Assembly: GCA_020024755.1 (NCBI GenBank)
Contig: JAHHTH010000006.1
Location: 9,624-73,623 of the forward strand
DNA length: 64,000 bases
Reading direction: 5' to 3'
From: Mycoplasmataceae bacterium
GTDB taxonomy: Bacteria; Bacillota_I; Bacilli_A; Mycoplasmatales; Mycoplasmoidaceae
Shown: one piece after another, positions 21,201-32,025 of the stretch
Layout of the letters: the number at the start of each line of letters is the position of its first letter
Position numbering within the stretch: the first letter of the stretch is position 1
The notes under the pieces: generated by a model
What the model was told of the DNA's origin: nothing
Seen by the model: the letters and a program-made list of their open reading frames with translations, nothing else
The model's database searches: none
Position numbers and translations under genes: made by a program

Positions 21201-21509
21201 ATAGCCATTAGATACATGTATATTGATGAAAGTAATGTTCACTGTATTGATAAGATACCATTGCAAAAGGAAATTACATTATTGCAAGATGATATTTTGA
21301 AGATAGGAAACAAAATCAATTATCCTTCATTAAATATACAAGACTTGCAGGAACCAAAAGTTATTGAAATTCTAAAGAAATATAAATCTGAATTTGTAGA
21401 TAGGATTCTATTAACAAATATTAACAACAAATTGAAGCAACAAAGTGAAGGATATGAGATATCAAAAATATGTAGATTATATTTCATAGTAAAAGATAGG
21501 GAGATTTAA
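18228..21509 (+). CDS. Superfamily 2 helicase with N-terminal phospholipase-D-like nuclease domain
   Basis: A 1093-residue protein. The N-terminus has one HKD motif, HGK ... IGSSNLTKTG (His119 onward), typical of PLD-type nucleases. The SF2/SNF2-like core follows: NYDVGLGKT Walker A (near residue 265), IIDEAHNYRN Walker B (near 356), LLITATP motif III, VFVNRR, and MLQRNGRVDRYR motif VI (near 825). A Lys/Glu-rich C-terminal region follows. It most likely translocates on DNA and cuts it, as in restriction-like systems. The start is GTG; no in-frame ATG is available and the leaderless promoter spacing agrees. DUF262 follows after 1 nt, so they share an mRNA. All TGA codons read as Trp and the frame is intact. 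Confidence 0.88.
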
Positions 21510-21510
21510 A

Positions 21511-22905
21511 ATGGAACAAAGTAAAGAATTAAGAAGTTATAAGGGAATATTGGATTTTGCAAAGGAACATAATAAATTAATGATTCCTATTTGCCAAAGA
21601 GAGTATGAATGAAAGAAAAGTAATATTGAAGACTTTATTGAAGATTTAGTAAATGATTATAAATGTTCAAATGCAGATTCATCATACACTCCATCAATCG
21701 GAATGATTTACACATACTTTAAAAATGAATCAGAAAAAGAATGTTGACTATATGATGGACAACAAAGAATTACTACTCTTCTATTATTAGCTAAGTGTCT
21801 TGGTATTTACGAACAAATCGGTTTGAAGTTGATTGCTGATTTAGAAAGCTACAATAATGAGGTTATCAATGTATTTGAAGATGGAGAATATAATCCTAAG
21901 TCTGCATTAGGTACTGCATTAAATACTATCCAATCTTGTATTGCTAAATTTAAGGATGAATTAGGCGAAGATTCAAACTTCATTAGTAGTTTTACTTATT
22001 TTATTTTAAATAACTTATACTTTTATGAATTTAGATGCTTCAATGAAATGGTAGCAATTAATACTTTCTTGAAACTTAATAATAGAGGTTTAGAACTAAA
22101 CTTCCTAGATCTAGTTAAATCTTATTTAAAACAAAACCAAGCTAGTCTTAACTTCTCTAATGGTTCACTTAAAACAAAAGACATTATGAATTTTGCAGAA
22201 AAAGTATTTGCTGAAAAGGATGAACACAAAGGTGTTTTAATAGATTCATATACAGGTTTAATTAAGTGCTACACTAGTCCTACAATTCCTAAGAAGGAAA
22301 AAGAGAAATTTACACTTATCACTGACTATATTAAAGAACCTCGTAATCTTGATATTTTCTTTGATGAATGATTTGTTTATAGCAAAATATGATTTATATT
22401 TACATATAATGGTGAAGCTCTTGATAATGGAATAACAATTGAAACTGAAGATTCTGAATTTTTTGATAAGGCAAAGAAAACATTCTATAGAATGACTAAA
22501 TTAAAATACAAAGAATTTTTACCATTGGTTGTATTAGTAGCTACATTCTATGAAAAGAAACATATTTCTGAAAAAGTTGCTAAAGACTTCTTAAACAAAC
22601 TTACATTAAAGTTCTTATATCATGTTACTGACCATGAATGTGTTAAAGCTGTACAAGGAACAAGTGTGAAGTTTAATTCAAATGAATTAGAATATGAAAC
22701 TGTTTTTAAAGCTATTCATGATGAAAAAACTAAATTCCAAAGAAATCCAATTAATATAAATTCAAATTTCAAGTGATTGAAAGAACCGAAAATTAAAACA
22801 ATAGAGGACAATTTAGAAGAACTTAGCATGTATGTAGAAGAAAATCAAAAACTAGTAAAAACAATAGCAGACATTGAATTGCTAATTAAGTGATTAGCAT
22901 TGTAA
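21511..22905 (+). CDS. DUF262 (GmrSD N-terminal type) protein
   Basis: A 464-residue protein. IPICQREYEWKKSNIEDFIEDL (about residues 24-45) is the family's QRxYxW block, DGQQRITTLLLL (about 82-93) is the NTPase/DGQQR motif, and FLKLNNRGLELNFLDLVKSYL is the conserved LNxxGxxL region. GmrS/GmrD and SspE proteins often carry a C-terminal DUF1524 HNH nuclease; none is seen here, and the protein ends in a short helical tail. The separate HNH gene at 15396 could provide the missing activity. It follows the helicase by 1 nt and has a GGGAG site 8 nt before its ATG. Proteins of this family recognise modified DNA, which fits a partner for the PP-loop gene. Confidence 0.85.
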
Positions 22906-22987
22906 TTAAACAGCAATCAAATAACTTTCATAATAAATTAATTTGCTAGCACACACAAAAAAATGTAAATGTGTGATCTCACTTTTA

Positions 22988-22993
22988 TATAAT
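22988..22993 (+). promoter_or_regulatory. Promoter -10 box of the AIPR operon
   Basis: TATAAT, with an expected start near 23000, right at the base of the hairpin that follows. Confidence 0.55.
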
Positions 22994-23000
22994 ATAAACT

Positions 23001-23024
23001 GGATCTACTTGTAGGTCCTTTTTT
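23001..23024 (+). terminator. Hairpin plus T6 at the very 5' end of the AIPR transcript
   Basis: GGATCTAC pairs fully with GTAGGTCC (one G-U) and is followed by six T. This has the form of an intrinsic terminator, but lies between the promoter and the AIPR start, so it may be an attenuator or a stabilising 5' hairpin. Confidence 0.6.
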
Positions 23025-23053
23025 AGATCTATTTATAAAAAAGAGGTTAAGTA

Positions 23054-24883
23054 ATGAATAAGTTTATTGAAACACATAAAGATGAAATAGAAAAATTTGA
23101 GTATGAATTAATAAGTAATGAAGATAAACTTCAGAAAAAAGCTCTAGCATATATTGCATATTATCTATTAGGTGATGGATCTGAAGATGATTCTACCTTA
23201 ATTGATGAAGACAACATCACTTGTAATGGTGTTGCTGATTTTGTTTGATTTGATGCAAACGAGGAAGAAGAAACAATTGCTATTGTAAAACTATCTGATG
23301 CAAAAACAATTATAGAATCAAATAAGAAACTTATTTCTAACATAAAGGATTACAAAAAGAACAATAAAGAATTTAAAGAAGTTATCAAGAATGTAACTAA
23401 GAATTTCGAAAAGATTAATTCTATACCAACTAAGTACTATTTAATCGCAATGGATAAAACTATTTCAAATAAAGATGGTGTTAAACAAAGCATACATGAT
23501 TCATTTGATATTGAAGACACTGATAGTTTTGAAATCCTAGACATTGAAGATTTAAACAAGATAATCACTCAAGGTGCTAAAAAAGAATTATATGTAAAAC
23601 AAGAAACTCTAAAATTAGATACACCAGGTAATGTATTAAGATTCTCTTCAAACTACAATATTGTTAATGATGCAATGGTGTGTAACATATCAGCTAAATC
23701 TTTAAAAGAAATTCATAAAAAACACGGACCAACTGTCTTTAACCTTAACCTTCGTTTCTTCAAAAACAAGAAAGATGTTGATGATGACATTAAAAAATCT
23801 ATTAATGATGGAGACAAATTCTGATTCTTAAACAATGGTCTTTATATTGTCTGTGATAAATGCGATATCAATGGCGATAAATTAACATTACATAATTTCT
23901 CAATTGTGAATGGTGGGCAAACAACACATAAAATTAGTAACACTGATTTTTCAAATGATTTTTATTTAATGTGTAAGGTTATTAGTATTAATGATTGATT
24001 TAAAGAAGATAAACAAGATGAATCATTTAAGTTTGCTAATGAGATAGCTGTAGCATCTAATAAACAAAAACCAATTCAAAATCAAGATCTAATTTCTAAT
24101 CTTCCTGAAGTAAAAAAGTTAGATGTTGCTTTCAATAATTACAAAAATGATAAATTTGGTCCAATCTTCTGCGAAACAAAAAAAGGTGAATACTCTCTTA
24201 TGTCAGCAAATAAGAAAAAATGTTATATAAAAGAACATGTTAAGTCTGCAGAGTTTTTTATGCAGCTGAGATATATCTGAGATTTAATTCAACCTGGAAC
24301 TGCAAAAGCAAAATCAAAGATTTACAAAAACATAGATAATGTAAAAGATTCATTAAATGAAGTAACTGATAACATTAATACTTATCCGCAAGTACTTTGA
24401 TTACATAACTCAATTAAACAATTTGCAACAAATATGAAGAAAAAAGAAAAACAAGGTCAAATTTCTAAAGAATTATCAAATATTTCTAAATATTGTGACT
24501 TCTATAATTTAGCAACTTTAAGAGTTTTATACCAATTCTATAAGACTGGGTTTAAAAGTGAATTTTCTGATGAAATATCTGACTGTAAATCTTTTGATGA
24601 CGTTAGAAATGTACTTAATAAGCCATCTTTTAAATGTGAACTAATTTTAAATAATACAGATAGAGCATCCTTTACATCAACTCTATATGATTTATTAGCA
24701 AGTATATCCAAGGATGTATTAACTAAGACTTTAAAGGATAAATATCCAAATTCTGGTGACCTTGGTCAAACACACAACCTTGTCAAAAGTGATGATGGTT
24801 TCCTTTTTTACATACAACACATAATTGATTGTATTAAATTCAATACTGATGCGAAACAATTAGTAATAAAACTATTTGAATAG
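23054..24883 (+). CDS. AIPR-family abortive infection/restriction protein
   Basis: A 609-residue protein. The family core is clear: NLNLRFF ... DGDKFWFLNNGLYIV (near residues 230-265), then IVNGGQTTHKI (near 284-294), matching the AIPR (PF10592) pattern of FWxxNNGI and IVNGxQT. The C-terminal half is helical and without known motifs. AIPR proteins occur with Z1 ATPases, PD-(D/E)XK nucleases and methylases in restriction-like clusters. Here the same set follows: DUF4420-like nuclease after 9 nt, then the Z1 gene overlapping it. An AGAGG site precedes the ATG by 8 nt. Its own promoter and leader hairpin separate it from DUF262. Confidence 0.9.
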
Positions 24884-24892
24884 AAGGTTAAT

Positions 24893-25711
24893 ATGTTTGA
24901 AGTTTACAAATATGATAAAGGCTTTATTGGCATAAGAATTAATAGAGATGAAATTGAATTAGGAGAAAGAGATTTCTTTAATCGTTTAAAATTTATAATT
25001 CTTGATGAAAGAGTGAGTGACTCTTATATAATCTCTTTCCAAAAAAATATTTCTTTTAATCAAATAGAGATTTTTGTTTCATTATTCAATGAACTACATA
25101 AAGAACACCAAGATTATTCACTTGAAACTATAATTGCTTCTCTATCTGAATTATTTGACATATTTCAACCTAAAAACTCAGAATTAAGTTTTATCGGACT
25201 TCTTACAGAATTAGTCTTTATTCTAAACTGCCAAGAAAGAGGAATAAATATTGAAAAATATTATCAAACTTCAAATGATAAATTTGATTTTAGTTTGCCA
25301 AACGATACATACCTAGAAATTAAACATATTAGCGAAGTAGACAGATCAATAACCATTTCTCAATCTCAACTAGAAAGATTAAGAGAAAATGATTTTGTAA
25401 TTGGAATAAGACTTATTAAAGATTCAGTCCATGGATTAAGTATGAACGACATTTTAAATAGAATTAACTTGAGTTCTATTCAAAGAGCTGCCATTAATAA
25501 CAGGATGAATGATTTTGATAAATCATATCTAAATAGAAAGGTAATTACAGATAGCTGTTCTTTTAGAATTATTGAAAAGAAATATATCCCCTGCATTAAG
25601 GAAGACAATAGATCATTAATTATGGAAGCTAGTTATAAGCTTTATTCATTAGCCTTAAACAAATCTAATGATGAATGTTTTGATATTATAAAAGGAATAA
25701 TCAATGGATAA
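24893..25711 (+). CDS. PD-(D/E)XK nuclease, DUF4420-like
   Basis: A 272-residue protein with no internal TGA. SFIGLLTELVFI (Glu near residue 107) and KFDFSLPNDTYLEIKHIS (Asp near 138, E-x-K near 148-150) form a PD-(D/E)XK nuclease active site. Placement between AIPR and Z1 matches the DUF4420 nuclease of Z1-type restriction clusters. An AGAAGG site precedes the ATG. Its stop lies 8 nt inside the Z1 gene, so the two are coupled. It is probably the DNA-cutting subunit of that system. Confidence 0.75.
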   Translation: MFEVYKYDKGFIGIRINRDEIELGERDFFNRLKFIILDERVSDSYIISFQKNISFNQIEIFVSLFNELHKEHQDYSLETIIASLSELFDIFQPKNSELSFIGLLTELVFILNCQERGINIEKYYQTSNDKFDFSLPNDTYLEIKHISEVDRSITISQSQLERLRENDFVIGIRLIKDSVHGLSMNDILNRINLSSIQRAAINNRMNDFDKSYLNRKVITDSCSFRIIEKKYIPCIKEDNRSLIMEASYKLYSLALNKSNDECFDIIKGIING

Positions 25712-27764
25712 GCTATTAAAATCTCCTTGAGATAAAGATGATGACAATATCTGAAATACTTTTTTAGACTATAAATCAGAAAAGTTAAATGTGAGTCAAA
25801 ACAAGGAACTTGATGTAAATAACTTTGTTAATACTGTGGAATCTGTTTATGAAAAAATTATTTCAGAAACAATTATCAATATACTTGTATTTGGGTATAT
25901 CCAATCTGGAAAAACAGATTTTATAATTGGAATAATTTGTAAACTCTTCAATAACAATCATGGAGTACTAGTTTTTGCTATCAATCAAAACAATAAGGAT
26001 TTGTTAAAACAAACAATTAAAAGAACTTCAAACATATACAACAAAAACATATATGAATACGATCATTTAAAAAAGAAGAATCAAGAAATAATTGAAAAAA
26101 TTTCCCTAGGAGAGAACGTAGTAGTATTTCTTTTAAAACATTCTAAGCATTTATCTGAAGCTGTTAACATTTGTAAATCACTAAATTCAAATCATACTGA
26201 ATATAAGTGTGTTTTAATTGACGATGAAGCCGATGCAGCCAGCTTAAACAATATTGAAAAAGAAGAACCATCAACTATATTCAGACTAATCAATGAAATA
26301 AAAGAAAATGGGAATAGTAACTATATATCTATCACAGCAACTCCATTTGCTCATTTTCTATTGCCTCATGATGATAAACTGAAACCTAAATATGCATATA
26401 TGTTACACCCAGGAACAGGTTATACTGGAATCCAATATTTTATTGATAGATATCAAATTGAAAATAAATCTAATTTCGTTGAGATAAATAGAGTAAATCA
26501 AACTGAAATAGATGAATTAAAAATTAACGCTGGATTTAAACAAGCTTTAAAAACATATATAGTTCAATGCTATTGATGAACTTATATAAAACAATTTGAT
26601 AACAAACCTAGAATGCTTATTAACATGTATAAGAAAACTGATATACATGAAAAAATTGAAGAATCTGTTTATTACGTACTGAATGATATTAAAGAATGCT
26701 ACACAAGGAATAAAAAGCTCTTTGATGATATATTTGTTGATTTAGATATTAGTTTAGAATACAAACAAGACTTTGAAGATAAGTTTGATTTAATATTCTC
26801 TAAAATATACCCATATCAGCTTAATGGAAAGAATAAAGACAGAATAGATTTAGATAAGAGTGAAAATGAACTATATAGAATTGTAATTGGGCATACACTT
26901 CTAGATAGAGGATTAACTATTGTAGATTTAATTAATACATACCTATCTGCTAGATCATTATTGCATCCAAATGCTGATGTTATATTACAACAAGCCAGAT
27001 TTCTTGGATATAGAGAAAAATATAAAGAATCAATCAGATTATTTATGACTAAAGATTTGATTGAAGATTATGTCAATATAAACTTTGATATTGAATACTT
27101 CAAATCTGCAATTATGAACCTAGATAAGTTTGAAAAAATAAAAAGATTTATTCCGCTAGAAATAATTAATGATTTGAATCCAACAAGAGATACTGCTGCC
27201 TTATATGAATTTGTGAATGGGACTGGTAAAAAAGATTTAATGAACAATAAGTTCTATAATGATATTTACAATGAATTAGATGAATTTAATGAAAAGATAT
27301 ATGACACTATTAGCAAATGTAAATCGAGTACTTTGGATTCCAAAGAACACAAGATAGTTAAACTAAATGGATGAAGTGAATTCTGTGATTTTATTGATAT
27401 ACAACGAGGAAAGAGCGAAACAAAAAACTACCTAGCAAAATGTTGTGCAGATCCTAATAATACACTTGATGTTGATATCATATCCAAGTTAATTGAAAGA
27501 AATGATATCAAGATTATTGTTAGATTACTAGGGGAAAATATCAGAAAGCTGAACATAAACAAAAATATGCCATACCATTCAATAGGTAAAGGAACATATT
27601 CTAGTAATGAAACTGAATATCTATTTGATGAAAATACATTGTGTATTGATGTAATACCTATTAATGTGCATTCTGAAGAAGAAAGTATCAATAGATTGAT
27701 ATATAGAACAAGAATATTTATTCCAAGCTTTTTAAATCAACTTAGTGGTTTTTATGCAAAATAA
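25704..27764 (+). CDS. Z1-domain ATPase/endonuclease-associated protein
   Basis: A 686-residue protein. The P-loop is FGYIQSGKT (near residues 64-72) and LIDDEADAAS (near 172-181) is Walker B, followed by SITATPFAHFL. The Z1 signature GHTLLDRGLTIVDL (near 396) with DVILQQARFLGYR (near 425-437) is close to the family consensus (LSRGLT, QxxRxFGYR). The start overlaps the preceding nuclease gene by 8 nt and is preceded by AAAGGA. Z1 ATPases power restriction-type complexes alongside AIPR and PD-(D/E)XK proteins (known from comparative genomics of MORC-like systems). No MORC/GHKL gene is present here; the adjacent methylase could protect self DNA. Confidence 0.88.
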
Positions 27765-27774
27765 TATCGGTTAA

Positions 27775-27927
27775 TTACTATTAACTGACATTTTCTTGTT
27801 TTCTCTTAATAAATATTATATATTTAAGTGATTTTAAAATTGCAATTTTAATTATGCGCTAATATTTGCTAAACTAAAAACACTCAAGAAAACAGGCATT
27901 TTTAATTAAAGGTTAGTTAATAGTAAT
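27775..27927. repeat. Long-range inverted repeat before the methylase gene
   Basis: AATTACTATTAACT at 27775-27788 is the exact reverse complement of AGTTAATAGTAATT at 27914-27927, with nearby TTCTTGTTTTCT / AGAAAACAGG also partly complementary. The right arm ends at the presumed methylase start, so it may be an operator pair or a hairpin that hides the start. Confidence 0.55.
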
Positions 27928-28746
27928 TTACTCCCATTTGTAAAATGAGTTGGTGGAAAAAGACAAGTGATAACTAATCACCTAAATCAATTGTTACCAG
28001 ATAAATTTAATACGTATATCGAACCATTTGTTGGTGGTGGTGCAATGCTTTGTCATATCCATCCAGAAAAAGCAATTATTAATGATATAAATGCAGAGCT
28101 TATTGCAAGTTATAAATCTATTAAAGATGATTGTAATAAATTAATGAATTTGCTTGATGAATATAAGAAACATCATAATGAAAAATATTATTATAAAATT
28201 CGTGCAACATTATTTGAAAATGAATATGATATTGCAGCTAGATTTATGTATCTAAATAAAACTTGTTTTAACGGAATGTATAGAGTTAATGCAGAAGGTA
28301 AATTTAATGTACCTTTTAACAATAAAACTAAAGACAAATTAAACCTGTATAGTGTAAGTAATATTAACAACTGATCTCAATACTTAAAGAAGAATAAAGT
28401 AAAGATATTTAATAAGTCTTTTGAAAAGATATTAGACTTAGCAAAAGAAGGTGACTTTGTTTATTGTGATCCTCCTTATGATTATGAAGTAGATACAATA
28501 GGATTTGATTCATATAATAAAGATTCTTTCGGACAAGAAGGCCAAAAGAAATTAGCACAAAAATTAATAGAGCTTGATAAAAGAGGTGTGAAGTGAATGT
28601 TATCAAATCATAACACCAAACTTATTAATGAACTTTATAAAGAATATCGGATCTTAAATATCAAGACTAACAGAATGATTAACTCTAAGGCAGATAAGAG
28701 AATATCTACTGGAGATGAAGTGGTGGTGATGAATTATGAAAAATAA
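27928..28746 (+). CDS. Dam-type (DpnM/MboI-like) adenine-N6 DNA methyltransferase
   Basis: About 272 residues, D12 class. N-terminal FVKWVGGKRQ, motif I EPFVGGGAM (near 32-40), DINAELI, NKTCFNGMYRVN, and the catalytic DPPY (near 181-184, YCDPPYDYE) are all present. It most likely methylates GATC, because the next gene is a DpnII/MboI-type endonuclease. The start is odd: there is no ATG, GTG or TTG between the upstream stop (27907) and the conserved FVKW motif. TTA at 27928 would give MLPFVKW, the right length for the family; TTA at 27913 is another option. The nearest ATG (27945) is in the wrong frame. The 3' end overlaps the endonuclease gene by 11 nt. Confidence 0.85.
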
Positions 28747-29569
28747 ATACTCGCTACAACTTTATTTAGATACATTGCAATTAAAGGTTAATGACGTTAC
28801 AGGTTTGGTAGATATAGACAAAATCATTAAACATATGAGAGAAGTTGAATCTGATCTAAATACTCTTAATTATTTAATTTGTAATGATATCAATGAATTT
28901 AAAGATAGAGTTAGATATCTATATACCAAGAACAAAGATTGCTTTAAATCGATTTTTATACTATTTGCAATTAGAAAAGATGAAAGCACTTTATTTGAGA
29001 TCAAAGATAATATTTATAAAACTGAGCAAATCTTGAATGATGTAGAAAAAATAATAGACTTATTTATTGAATCTCAAGTAGTGAATTTAATCGTAGATGG
29101 TAAGATTAAAAACTTTGTAGATTATGTTTATGGTATAGAAGTAGGGATGGACACAAATGCAAGAAAGAATCGTAACGGAAAAACAATAGAAGATAGAACG
29201 TATAACAAATTAAAGGATATGTTTAAAGATAATACAAATATCATTATTGAAACTCAAAAAAGAATAGATCAAATGGATGACAAGATATTTGACATTATCA
29301 TAACAAATAAATCAAACCACAAGAAGTTATTAATCGAATCATCATATTACAATGCAGGCGGTTCTAAAATATCAGAAACTGCTAGATCTTACAAAGACTT
29401 ATATGAAAAAATATCTACTAATCTGTCGGATGAAAAATATTATTTTATTTGGTTAGCAGATGGTCAAGGTATGAACAGTATTAAAAAGACATTAAGTCAT
29501 GTATATGATTCTGGTTATATTTGAAATCATAAAATGTTCTTTGAAAACATTAAAAAGATAATTGAATAA
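28736..29569 (+). CDS. Type II restriction endonuclease, DpnII/MboI family (GATC)
   Basis: A 277-residue protein. GIEVGMDTNARKNRNGKTIEDRTY (near 138-161) is the DpnII/MboI hallmark (GLDxNARKNRxG), and KIFDIIITN ... KKLLIESSYYNAGGSK is the nuclease core with Asp and Glu active-site candidates. It overlaps the cognate methylase by 11 nt, so production of methylase first is built in by order. Only one TGA (Trp near residue 263) lies in the frame. It would cut unmethylated GATC in incoming DNA. Confidence 0.9.
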
Positions 29570-29634
29570 ATAGAAATATAATATTTACTATTCTCAATTT
29601 ATAAGTCTATAATGAAATTAATAAAGCATTAAAG

Positions 29635-30444
29635 ATGAGTAATCTAGATAAGAATAATCGTTCACCAAGATCAAAAAAGAATAGATTTGGTTTTAGTACT
29701 GAAGAGTTTGCTAATACTGTATCTAATGCAAATACATCTCATTTAAAGAAATATAGTATGTTCTATAACATTACTAATTCGTTATTTGCAACTCAATTTG
29801 TAGCTTTAGTTACTGCAATAGGAATTATTGTATTAAGCTACAAATTAGGTTTTAGTGAAATCATCTTAGATAAGTCTAAATTCTCAAATAACTATATCAC
29901 CATAGAAAATACTGGAATATATTACTATCAAAGCTTTAAGGAATGAAGTGATATCTCAACACTCCAAACTAATGGGATGAATATATATGGAGATTTATTA
30001 TATACGTTCTTGGGATTGTATTTAGCGGCCTCTAATATAAATTTAATCTTAAGACTTATTATGTATATTCCTAAATCTTGATCAGGTGCATTCTTTTATC
30101 AAATCTATATTGACAAATATAAATCACAAAATAATAGTAATGTGAAATCAATAGTGTTATTGATTTCAATAATTATTACTCATATCTTATTAAATGTTAC
30201 TGCTACCTTAGGTGTAATATGACAAATACAATATGAGCCAGGAATAGTTAATTCATTAATACATAATCTATCTAGCCACCAAATTCCTCAAACTATTTCA
30301 TATACTAATCCTAGAGGATATATATGCGCTAGTATCTTCTTAGTGCTATGTGTCCCTAAAGCAATTGAGGCTATAAGTATTAAGAAAATTAGATTTGATG
30401 CATATAGAGCAGCAATAATGGACTATTTTAATAGTTGTGAATAG
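29635..30444 (+). CDS. Membrane protein of unknown function in the defence island
   Basis: A 269-residue protein with a basic N-terminal 50 residues (NRSPRSKKNRFG), then about four hydrophobic segments: near 51-70 (SLFATQFVALVTAIGIIVLS), 119-146, 182-202 and 228-243. A TATAAT box at 29608-29613 gives a leader of about 14 nt; no strong ribosome site is seen. It lies between the DpnII-type genes and the third ATPase. Several defence systems use membrane-spanning effectors, but no effector family is recognised here. Confidence 0.65.
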
Positions 30445-30471
30445 ATATCTAAATGCTTAATCAATAAATTC

Positions 30472-30590
30472 ACCAAAAGGTGTATAAAGTCTAGAAAAAT
30501 ACCAAAAAGGTGTATAAACTCTAAAAAAACTATACCAAAAAGGTGTATAAAGTCTAAAAAAGTACCAAAAAGGTGTATAAAATCTTATTT
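30472..30590 (+). repeat. Four 29-33 bp direct repeats upstream of ATPase C
   Basis: Units ACCAAAAAGGTGTATAAAGT followed by CTAAAAA start at 30472, 30501, 30534 and 30564 (spacing 29, 33, 30). Each contains a short dyad around CACC/GGTG. They end about 10 nt before the TATAAT box of the gene starting at 30608. Confidence 0.85.
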
Positions 30591-30595
30591 TTAGA

Positions 30596-30601
30596 TATAA
30601 T
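30596..30601 (+). promoter_or_regulatory. -10 box of ATPase C, leaderless
   Basis: TATAAT with exactly 6 nt to the ATG at 30608. Confidence 0.6.
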
Positions 30602-30607
30602 TTTAGT

Positions 30608-32011
30608 ATGGAAACTAAGTTTGAAAGAAAAATATACCAAAAATTATTGTCTTGAAAAGCTAAGAATGAATCTGGCAGCAAAACTGCACTAGTAATAAAA
30701 GGTGCACGTCAAGTTGGCAAAACTTTTACAGTATTAGAATTTGCTAAAAAAGAATATGAAAACTTTGTTTATATTAACTTTCATACATCAAATGAATATA
30801 ATCAATATTTTGAAGGTAATTTAGATACAGATACTTTAATCGCTAAATTAACTTCTAAAAACGAATTTAATTTTGTCCCTAACAAAACTTTAATTATCTT
30901 TGATGAAATACAGGAATGTGAAAGAGCTAGAACAAGTCTTAAACCATTTTGTTTAGATGGAAGATTTGATGTAATTGCTACTGGATCATTATTAGGTGTT
31001 AGTGGTTTTAATAGAAATCCTAAAGCAAGTATATCTGTAGGATATGAAACGCACATTACAATGCACCCAATGGATTTTAAAGAATATTTATGAGCTATTG
31101 GTTTTAACAAGCAAACTTTAAGTAAATTAGAATCTAATGTTTATGACATTACTCCAGTTGATTCTTTCTTTCACAACCAATTATTAAATGAATATAAAGA
31201 TTACATGATTGTAGGTGGAATGCCAAGAGCTGTACAAGAATTCATTGAGACAAAAAATTTTAATAGTGTTAAAGCAGTACAAAGAAGTATAGTATCAGCA
31301 TACCGTGATGATTTTGGAAAATATACTAATAGTTTAGATAAAACAGTAATTAATAATAGAGATAGCATTAAATTAAAAAAAGTTTATGATTCAATACCTA
31401 TTCAACTTTCAAGAGAAGAAAATACTAAAAATAAAAATAGCTCTACTAAATTCAGATTTAGCGATGTAACTAGTGGAGGAAAATTTAGAGATTATGTTGA
31501 TGCAATTGATTGATTAAGTGAAGCTGGTGTAATTAATGTTTGCTACAATACATCATCAATAATGTCACCTATTAATGCATATAAGATAGAAAACCAATTT
31601 AAAATATATTTAAATGATACTGGTTTATTATTTTCTTTACTAACTAATGATATTACTAGTGCTGTATATCAATCAACTAATAATATCTACAAAGGTTATA
31701 TTTATGAAAACTTAATAGCTGATGCTTTATCTAAAAATGATGTTCCATTATTTTATAATGCTACAAATTCAGATCAAACCTTAGAAATAGATTTTTTGAT
31801 ACCTACTAATTCAGGTCTCTTAGCAACTGAAGTGAAAGCAAGTAATAATCCTTCTGCTTCACTAAAGAAGGTAATCAAAAAAGAAAATGTCAAAGGAATT
31901 AAATTATCAAGAAATAATATTGGTTATATGAACAATATATTAAGCATTCCTTATTATTTTGCATATTTAATAGACGAAGAGTTTATTTATCCTGATGCTA
32001 AATACAAATAG
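30608..32011 (+). CDS. AAA (AAA_14) ATPase with C-terminal DUF4143 domain, copy C
   Basis: A 467-residue protein. The P-loop GARQVGKTF is at residues 32-40, Walker B is TLIIFDEIQE, sensor FDVIATGSLLG, the family linker VGGMPRAVQEFI, and the C-terminal DUF4143/PD-(D/E)XK-like segment TLEIDFLIPTNSGLLATEVKAS. It is closer in layout to copy B than to copy A. Like both others, it has its own set of short tandem repeats in front of the promoter. It converges on the Abi_2 gene with 14 nt between stops. Confidence 0.88.
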
Positions 32012-32025
32012 TTAATGATTAAATA

